From Aequitasia sp047973235 (lineage in GTDB: Bacteria > Bacillota > Clostridia > Lachnospirales > Lachnospiraceae): a DNA stretch of 29,553 nt. The position numbers were made by a program, and so were the translations under genes. This document shows positions 24,680-29,553 of the stretch, piece after piece. The stretch lies in assembly GCA_047973235.1 (NCBI GenBank), contig JBKEBP010000251.1:1-29553 (forward strand), in the 5' to 3' direction. Every line of letters begins with the position of its first letter. The stretch's first letter is position 1. A model generated the notes under the pieces. The model had not been told where the DNA came from. It searched no databases and worked only from the letters and a program-made list of their open reading frames with translations.

Positions 24680-27319
24680 ATGAAAAAATACGGAGTAAAT
24701 GAATTACGAAAGATGTTTCTTGATTACTTTGAGAGTAAAGACCATCTTGTTATGAATAGCTTTTCATTAGTTCCTCATAATGATAAAAGTCTACTTCTTA
24801 TAAACTCAGGTATGGCGCCTTTAAAGCCTTATTTTACCGGACAGGAAATCCCTCCTAATGTAAGAGTTGCAACTTGTCAGAAATGCATTCGTACCGGTGA
24901 TATTGAAAATGTTGGTAAAACTGCCAGACATGGTACATTTTTCGAAATGTTAGGTAACTTCTCATTTGGAGATTATTTCAAAAAAGAATCACTTGAGTGG
25001 ACTTGGGAATTTCTAACAGATGTTGTTGGTTTGGAAGCTGATAGGTTATATCCTTCCGTCTACCTTGATGATGATGAAGCTTGGGAAATCTGGAATAAAG
25101 ATATTGGAATAAGTGCTGATAGAATTTCTCGCTTTGGAAAAGAAGATAATTTCTGGGAGCACGGTGCAGGTCCTTGTGGTCCATGTTCTGAAGTTTACTA
25201 TGATAGAGGCGAAGCATATGGTTGTGGTAAACCTGACTGTAAAGTTGGATGTGACTGTGACAGATATATGGAAATCTGGAACAATGTATTTACTCAATTT
25301 GATAATGACGGAAATAATAATTATACAGAACTTGATCAAAAAAATATTGATACCGGTATGGGACTGGAGCGTCTAGCTTGTGTAGTCCAAGATGTAGAGT
25401 CTATGTTTGATATAGATACTATTAGGAGCCTAAGAGAAGATGTAAGCAAGCTTTCCGGGAGAGAGTATGGTAAAGACAATGATATCGATACCTCAATTCG
25501 TGTTATTACTGATCATATTCGATCGGTTACATTCATGATATCCGATGGCATTATGCCTTCTAATGAAGGTAGAGGGTATGTCCTAAGACGTCTACTTCGA
25601 CGGGCAAGCAGACATGGAAGGCTTTTAAATATTGAAGGAGAATTCCTCGTTAAATTAGCAAATAAAGTTATTGAAAGTTCACAAGATGGTTATCCTGAAT
25701 TAAAAGAAAAGAAAGCTTTTATAACTAAGGTTGTTGCACAAGAAGAAGAGCAGTTTAATAGGACTATAGATAAAGGACTAGTAATACTTGCTGAAATGGA
25801 AGAGGCAATGATATCTGATAAAACTAAAGAGCTTTCCGGGGAAAATGCATTTAAGCTATATGATACCTATGGATTTCCTGTTGATTTAACGATTGAAATT
25901 TTAGAAGAGAAGGGACTTACTGTAGATATTGACGGATTTACAAATTGTATGGAAGCTCAAAAGGAAGTGGCTAGAAAGAGTTGGAAGACTACGAATTATA
26001 TGGGAGCCGATGCAACAGTTTATCTGGATATAGATCCTAATATATCAACCGAGTTTGTTGGCTATGATAATGAAACCTTTGATTCGGAGATAGCTGTTTT
26101 AACAACTGAAACTGAAATAGTTGAAGCTATGGCTGAAGGCGATAAAGGAACAATTTTTGTTAACAAAACACCTTTTTATGCAACCAGTGGTGGTCAAGAA
26201 GCTGATCGAGGTGTAATTAATATCGGAAATTCACAATTTGTAGTTGAAGATGTTATTAAACTTCTAGGTGGTAAAATAGGACATATCGGATATGTTAAAA
26301 GTGGTATGTTTAAAATTGGCGACAAGGTTAGTCTGGAAATAGATAAAACAAGAAGAGCACTTACTGCAAGAAATCATAGTTGTACTCATCTTCTTCACAA
26401 GGCGCTTAGAATGGTACTTGGAGACCACGTAGAGCAAGCAGGATCATTTGTAGATAGTGAACGATTAAGATTTGATTTTACACATTTTTCGGCATTAAGC
26501 GAAGATGAAATTAATAGAGTAAATGATATTGTAAATGCTGAAATAAGTGCTGATTTAAAAGTTACTATTAAAAATATGCCTATCGAAGAAGCAAAGAAAA
26601 CAGGTGCTGCTGCTTTATTTGGTGAAAAATACGGTGATATTGTACGAGTTGTAAGTATGGGTGATTTTTCAGTTGAGCTTTGTGGTGGTACTCATGTTGA
26701 AAATACAGGCAGTATTACAGGATTTAAAATCATTTCTGAAGCTTCTGTTGCTTCAGGAGTACGAAGGATAGAGGCGCTTACTTCAGAAGGTTTGTTAAAG
26801 CATTACAACAGCATAGAGAAGCTTCTGCATGAAGTGGCTTCACTAGCCAAAACAACACCTGATAAACTAGCAGATAAGGTTAAGAGTCTTATGAAAGAAC
26901 ATAAAACTCTCATTAATGAAAACGAAGCACTTAAAGCAAAACTGGCTAAAGATTCAATCGGAGATATAAGTGATAAAATTATTCAAGTAGGTGATTTTAA
27001 ATTCTTAGCAGCTAGAGTTGATGGTGTTGATATGAATGAGCTTAGAGAATTAGGTGATAGCTTTAAAGATAAATTAGGCGAAGGTGCCGTAGTTCTAGCC
27101 TCAGATGTATCAGGTAAAGTTTCACTAGTTGCAATGGTTACTAAAAACGCTATGAATGCCGGTGCACATGCAGGAAATATGATTAAAGAGATAGCAGGTC
27201 TTGTAGGTGGAGGTGGCGGTGGTCGCCCTAACATGGCTCAAGCGGGAGGAAAGAATGCCGCAGGTATTGACGATGCTCTAGCAAAGGCTAAACAAGTATT
27301 TGAAAATCAAATCGGATAG
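24680..27319 (+). CDS. alaS: Alanyl-tRNA synthetase
   Basis: AlaRS charges tRNA-Ala and edits mischarged Ser/Gly. The 879-residue protein shows the class II catalytic core with MNSFSLVPHNDKSLLLINSGMAPLKPYF, RVATCQKCIRTGDIENVGKTARHGTFFEMLGNFSFGDYFK and GMGLERLACV. The editing domain has HxxxH at 566-570 and CGGTH at 668-672. The C-Ala/DHHA1 domain ends GLVGGGGGGRPNMAQAGG. All metal-binding residues are present. It has a short spacer with its own candidate promoter and no T-box. A ribosome binding site, TGGAG, precedes the ATG. Confidence 0.98.
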   Translation: MKKYGVNELRKMFLDYFESKDHLVMNSFSLVPHNDKSLLLINSGMAPLKPYFTGQEIPPNVRVATCQKCIRTGDIENVGKTARHGTFFEMLGNFSFGDYFKKESLEWTWEFLTDVVGLEADRLYPSVYLDDDEAWEIWNKDIGISADRISRFGKEDNFWEHGAGPCGPCSEVYYDRGEAYGCGKPDCKVGCDCDRYMEIWNNVFTQFDNDGNNNYTELDQKNIDTGMGLERLACVVQDVESMFDIDTIRSLREDVSKLSGREYGKDNDIDTSIRVITDHIRSVTFMISDGIMPSNEGRGYVLRRLLRRASRHGRLLNIEGEFLVKLANKVIESSQDGYPELKEKKAFITKVVAQEEEQFNRTIDKGLVILAEMEEAMISDKTKELSGENAFKLYDTYGFPVDLTIEILEEKGLTVDIDGFTNCMEAQKEVARKSWKTTNYMGADATVYLDIDPNISTEFVGYDNETFDSEIAVLTTETEIVEAMAEGDKGTIFVNKTPFYATSGGQEADRGVINIGNSQFVVEDVIKLLGGKIGHIGYVKSGMFKIGDKVSLEIDKTRRALTARNHSCTHLLHKALRMVLGDHVEQAGSFVDSERLRFDFTHFSALSEDEINRVNDIVNAEISADLKVTIKNMPIEEAKKTGAAALFGEKYGDIVRVVSMGDFSVELCGGTHVENTGSITGFKIISEASVASGVRRIEALTSEGLLKHYNSIEKLLHEVASLAKTTPDKLADKVKSLMKEHKTLINENEALKAKLAKDSIGDISDKIIQVGDFKFLAARVDGVDMNELRELGDSFKDKLGEGAVVLASDVSGKVSLVAMVTKNAMNAGAHAGNMIKEIAGLVGGGGGGRPNMAQAGGKNAAGIDDALAKAKQVFENQIG

Positions 27320-27344
27320 AAGATAGTTATTTAATTATCTATGG

Positions 27345-27373
27345 TTGACATTTATATTTACAAAAACTATACT
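27345..27373 (+). promoter_or_regulatory. Strong promoter of the glycine-riboswitch/permease unit
   Basis: TTGACA (27345-27350) and TATACT (27368-27373) are 17 bases apart. The -35 is perfect and the spacing ideal. Transcription would begin near 27380, just before the riboswitch leader. Confidence 0.88.
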
Positions 27374-27391
27374 TAAATAAATTAAATAGAG

Positions 27392-27567
27392 GCAGATGAA
27401 GCAATTGGGAGATTTCAATGAGATATATTGAAAACCGATGAAGCAATAAAAAAGGCGACCAATCCTTTTTTAGAAACTTTCAGGTCTTAGACCAGTTGTG
27501 GATGCAACTCTGGAAAGAGCACATTTGTGTCGCCGAAGAAGTAATGCTTTCAGGTAAATAGACAGAG
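27392..27567 (+). promoter_or_regulatory. Tandem glycine riboswitch
   Basis: Two glycine aptamers in series. Aptamer 1: outer stem CAATTGG (27402-27408) with CCAGTTG (27492-27498), first arm TTTCAAT/ATTGAAA (27413-27419/27427-27433), core CCGATGAAGCAAT, long second arm AAAAAAGG/CCTTTTTT (27448-27455/27464-27471), then ACTTTCAGG. Aptamer 2: outer stem CTCTG/CAGAG (27508-27512/27563-27567), core GCCGAAGAAGTAA and CTTTCAGGTAAATAGAC, close to the consensus. Leader and linker form a kink-turn: GCA-GAT-GA (27392-27399) opposite GATGC (27501-27505) gives three pairs, a three-base bulge and tandem G-A. An intrinsic terminator follows and shares bases with the aptamer-2 outer stem. Glycine binding would therefore favour read-through (ON switch). 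Confidence 0.93.
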
Positions 27568-27606
27568 GATATGGTAATTATTAGTATTGCCATATCCTCT
27601 TTTTTG
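27564..27606 (+). terminator. Riboswitch-controlled intrinsic terminator
   Basis: AGAGGATATGGTAAT (27564-27578) pairs with ATTGCCATATCCTCT (27586-27600), 15 bp with one G-U, followed by six T. Its 5' arm contains AGAG of the aptamer-2 outer stem, so the two structures exclude each other. Confidence 0.9.
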
Positions 27607-27720
27607 TGTAAGCAGCTAATGTAGGAAGCGCAAAAGAAGTGAAACAGGAGTATATAACCACTAAGTGCTTGTTATTAGAGGTACAAAGAGAACAAATTTT
27701 GAAATTAAGGAGGAAAATCA
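27607..27720 (+). other. Spacer between riboswitch terminator and permease gene
   Basis: About 114 bases. Apart from AAGGAGG (27707-27713), seven bases before the ATG, I see no convincing element. AAGCGC and GTGCTT could pair weakly. Confidence 0.5.
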
Positions 27721-29085
27721 ATGGAGAACAAAAGAGAGCTAAAGAAAAATTTAGGGGTTGTAGCTGCTATGGCCACAGTTGTAGGCTGTGTTATAGGCTC
27801 AGGTGTATTCTTTAAACCACAGGCAATTTATAGCGCAACAGGAGGTGCGCCGGGTCTTGGTATGATTGCTTGGATTATAACAGGATTAGCGAGTATAGCT
27901 GCTGCGCTTACTTTTGCAGAAGTGGCCATTATGATACCTAAAACAGGTGGAATAGTAGCGTATTTAAAAGAAATTTATAATCCATTAGTTGGATTTTTAG
28001 CAGGGTGGGTACAGACTATTGTCTTTTATCCTGCAATGATCGCAGCATTAGCGGTGGCATGTGCAAGTCAGGCAACATTATTTGTAGGAGAAGGTTTTAT
28101 GGCACCAATAGCTGTTGGTGTAATTATTGTTATTATACTACTTAATAATATGGGGTCTAAAGTTGGTGGTGGAGTTCAGATTATATTTACTATATGTAAG
28201 CTAATACCTCTTTTTGCATTAATGATTTTCGGATTTGTAAGAGGAAGTGGGGGTAATCCTGTTTTTAGTCCGATGGTAGGTGATGGATTAAACCCAGCCG
28301 TAGTATTAGGGCAACTTATGGTATCAATTTTATTTGCATTTGAAGGATGGACTAATGTTGGCGCAATTGCCGGTGAAATGAAAAAACCAGGACGAGACTT
28401 ACCCATTGCTATCGTTGGCGGGGTATCTATGATTATGGCTGTTTATTTTGTTATTAATCTAGCTTACCTACATGTAATTCCTGCCAATGAACTGGCTAAT
28501 TTAACAGCACCTGCTTCTGCTGTAGCAATAGCAATATTTGGTGATGTCGGCGGTAAGATAATATCAATAGGTATTATGATTTCGGTATTCGGAGCATGTA
28601 ATGGATTTGTTTTATCCGGGTCTAGAGTAGCTTATGCACTTGCCGTTGATAAAGAACTGCCTTTTAGTCGTCATCTATCTAAACTTAACAAAGCACAGGT
28701 TCCTACTAATTCAATTATACTCGTAGGGGCTATTGGTGCAATATATGCACTTAGCGGACAATTTAATCTTCTTACTGATTTAGCAGTATTTGCAAGTTGG
28801 GCTTTTTATACACTAACTTTTATCGGAGTGATGAAACTCAGGAAAGATAGACCCGATGCGGTTAGAACATATAAGGTTCCTTTATATCCGATTGTTCCCA
28901 TTGTTGCAATAGTAAGTGGTATTTATGTTATTATTAACCAGATCTTTCTAGCAGGCATGCAATCTACTTTGCTTTCGCTTGCAAGTATAGCAGTAACGAT
29001 AATTGGACTACCTGTTTATATGAAATTACGTAAAAATAGAACATCAGAAAAGACTGATAGCGTAAAGTGGCAAACAAATCCGTAA
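27721..29085 (+). CDS. APC-family amino-acid permease (glycine-riboswitch controlled)
   Basis: A 454-residue integral membrane protein with about 12 hydrophobic segments. The N-terminal KKNLGVVAAMATVVGCVIGSGVFFKP is the APC-superfamily signature (the GSGVF backbone-binding segment of TM1). FAFEGWTNVGAIAGEMKKPGRDLP marks TM6, and SGSRVAYALAVDKELPF a following loop. The closest recognisable type is the SteT/LAT-like branch, Ser/Thr or neutral amino-acid exchangers and importers. Its mRNA is preceded by a tandem glycine riboswitch acting as an ON switch. The inferred substrate is therefore glycine or a related small amino acid, and with ON logic export or exchange when glycine is high is as likely as uptake. 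The substrate is not readable from sequence alone. Confidence 0.9.
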   Translation: MENKRELKKNLGVVAAMATVVGCVIGSGVFFKPQAIYSATGGAPGLGMIAWIITGLASIAAALTFAEVAIMIPKTGGIVAYLKEIYNPLVGFLAGWVQTIVFYPAMIAALAVACASQATLFVGEGFMAPIAVGVIIVIILLNNMGSKVGGGVQIIFTICKLIPLFALMIFGFVRGSGGNPVFSPMVGDGLNPAVVLGQLMVSILFAFEGWTNVGAIAGEMKKPGRDLPIAIVGGVSMIMAVYFVINLAYLHVIPANELANLTAPASAVAIAIFGDVGGKIISIGIMISVFGACNGFVLSGSRVAYALAVDKELPFSRHLSKLNKAQVPTNSIILVGAIGAIYALSGQFNLLTDLAVFASWAFYTLTFIGVMKLRKDRPDAVRTYKVPLYPIVPIVAIVSGIYVIINQIFLAGMQSTLLSLASIAVTIIGLPVYMKLRKNRTSEKTDSVKWQTNP

Positions 29086-29092
29086 AAAATGA

Positions 29093-29120
29093 TTGACGTA
29101 TCTTCAAAATATGATATAAT
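29093..29120 (+). promoter_or_regulatory. Promoter of rpsU
   Basis: TTGACG (29093-29098) and TATAAT (29115-29120) lie 16 bases apart, and TGA before the -10 makes it an extended -10. It starts eight bases after the permease stop. Confidence 0.85.
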
Positions 29121-29127
29121 TTTAATA

Positions 29128-29162
29128 GTGCAAGAAAATACCCAGACAGTCGTATTACGCAC
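29128..29162 (+). promoter_or_regulatory. Leader hairpin at the 5' end of the rpsU transcript
   Basis: GTGC (29128-29131) pairs with GCAC (29159-29162), and inside it AATAC (29137-29141) with GTATT (29152-29156), around a ten-base loop. CAGTC (29147-29151) could instead pair with GACTG (29170-29174), next to the Shine-Dalgarno region, so alternative folds are possible. A control role is inference. Confidence 0.4.
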
Positions 29163-29196
29163 AATATAGGACTGGAGGGAGGTTAGGTGTGAGACG

Positions 29197-29373
29197 ATGT
29201 CAAATGTAATAGTAAAAGAAAACGAGACGTTGGACAGCGCTTTACGCAGATTCAAAAGAAACTGTGCAAAGGCCGGTATTCAGCAAGAGATTCGTAAAAG
29301 AGAGCATTATGAAAAACCAAGCGTTAGACGTAAGAAAAAGTCTGAAGCTGCAAGAAAACGTAAGTTTAACTAA
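29197..29373 (+). CDS. rpsU: 30S ribosomal protein S21
   Basis: A 58-residue basic protein, missed by length-limited ORF calling. It starts MSNVIVKENETLDSALRRF, continues KRNCAKAGIQQEIRKREHYEKPSVRRKKKSEAARKRK and ends FN, all standard for S21, which binds the 30S platform near the anti-Shine-Dalgarno region. GGAGGGAGG lies 15 to 23 bases upstream and AGG 29185-29187 is closer, so the exact ribosome binding site is ambiguous. A GTG at 29189 is out of frame. The gene has its own extended -10 promoter and a terminator. In Bacillus rpsU is followed by yqeY; here an insertion sequence begins about 60 bases downstream. Confidence 0.96.
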   Translation: MSNVIVKENETLDSALRRFKRNCAKAGIQQEIRKREHYEKPSVRRKKKSEAARKRKFN

Positions 29374-29392
29374 TATGTTATAAATGTATGTT

Positions 29393-29422
29393 AAATGAGG
29401 TGTGATTACGCACCTCATTTTT
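29393..29422 (+). terminator. Intrinsic terminator after rpsU
   Basis: AAATGAGGTGTG (29393-29404) pairs with CGCACCTCATTT (29409-29420), including one G-U, with a four-base loop and a run of five T. It lies 20 bases after the stop. Confidence 0.88.
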
Positions 29423-29471
29423 GTATGAAAATTAGAGTCTGTGAAAGAATTTCTGTAAATTAAGAATAATA

Positions 29472-29507
29472 AGGTCTTCTATGATAAAATAAAATCATAG
29501 GAGGCCT
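29472..29507 (+). repeat. Inverted repeat covering the transposase ribosome binding site
   Basis: AGGTCTTCTATGAT (29472-29485) pairs with ATCATAGGAGGCCT (29494-29507) around an eight-base A-rich loop, 12 Watson-Crick pairs plus two G-U. The right arm contains AGGAGG (29499-29504), the transposase Shine-Dalgarno. Confidence 0.8.
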
Positions 29508-29513
29508 ATTATT

Positions 29514-29553
29514 ATGGCAAGAAGAGAAAAGAAACCTGTACACAAAGTCGAAA
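29514..29553 (+). CDS. IS256-family (mutator type) transposase, N-terminal fragment
   Basis: Only 13 residues are inside the window: MARREKKPVHKVE. This basic opening is the one I recognise from IS256-family transposases of Lachnospiraceae and related Clostridia. Such enzymes are about 400 residues, use a DDE catalytic triad and move the element by copy-out paste-in. AGGAGG lies ten bases before the ATG, inside a hairpin arm. The gene continues past the window end, so integrity and activity cannot be judged. Confidence 0.65.
   Translation, partial: MARREKKPVHKVE

Larger units (their letters stand above)
29435..29553 (+). mobile_element. Left end of an IS256-family insertion sequence (cut by window end)
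   Basis: From about 29435, GAGTCTGTGAAAGAATTTC and the following TGTAAAT resemble the terminal inverted repeat of IS256-family elements. This is followed 53 bases later by the start of a transposase whose first residues match that family. The exact outer boundary and target duplication cannot be set without the right end. Confidence 0.72.

Noticed and set aside
27320..27344. Terminator directly after alaS
   Set aside because: GATA/TATC can pair for only four bases and no T-run follows.
27380..27606. Lysine (L-box) or SAM riboswitch instead of glycine
   Set aside because: GTCGCCGAAG recalls the lysine box, but CTTTCAGGTAAATAGACAGAG, the duplicated architecture and the kink-turn linker fit the glycine class; the SAM core is absent.
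29016..29255. Minus-strand open frames over the permease end and rpsU
   Set aside because: They are antisense to two clear genes, a promoter and a hairpin, and show no family signature.

Overview
The window is an A+T-rich chromosomal segment from a low-GC Gram-positive anaerobe. The order nusA-ylxR-ylxQ-infB-rbfA-nrnA-truB-ribF-rpsO-pnp, followed by yqhY-nusB-xseA-xseB-ispA-dxs-tlyA-nadK-argR-recN, is the conserved Bacillota layout. A group-B-type [FeFe]-hydrogenase, a glycogen synthase, a repeat-rich IF2 linker and an IS256-type element point to Clostridia, most plausibly a Lachnospiraceae-like lineage. The family is an inference, because no rRNA is present.

Layout. (1) Positions 1-7132: the 3' part of the nusA-infB operon, covering transcription elongation, an RNase P/ribosome-associated pair, IF2, ribosome maturation, nanoRNA turnover, pseudouridylation and FAD synthesis. 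Genes overlap or are tightly spaced. (2) 7109-9868: rpsO and pnp, each with its own promoter, a structured leader and a terminator. The pnp leader holds a striking 24-position hairpin. (3) 9873-11051: a minus-strand membrane-anchored metallophosphoesterase, convergent with pnp and divergent from prfC. (4) 11106-12732: prfC (RF3) behind an extended -10 promoter. (5) 12751-21606: a long operon-like run from yqhY to recN covering antitermination, exonuclease VII, isoprenoid precursors, an rRNA methyltransferase, NAD kinase, the arginine repressor and DNA repair. (6) 21623-27319: glgA, the monomeric [FeFe]-hydrogenase and alaS. (7) 27345-29085: a strong promoter, a tandem glycine riboswitch with a leader-linker kink-turn and an intrinsic terminator, then an APC-family amino-acid permease. 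(8) 29093-29422: rpsU (58 aa) with its own promoter, leader hairpin and terminator. (9) 29435-29553: the left end of an IS256-family element, cut by the window edge, with a hairpin that covers the transposase ribosome binding site.

Most genes are conserved housekeeping genes. The more interesting signals are in RNA leaders and low-complexity DNA: the pnp leader duplex, the glycine riboswitch placed before an APC permease and its divergent first aptamer, 30 uninterrupted pentapeptide repeats in IF2, and the IS hairpin. I saw no CRISPR array, prophage, toxin-antitoxin module or tRNA/rRNA gene, and nothing I can defend as a wholly new multigene system.
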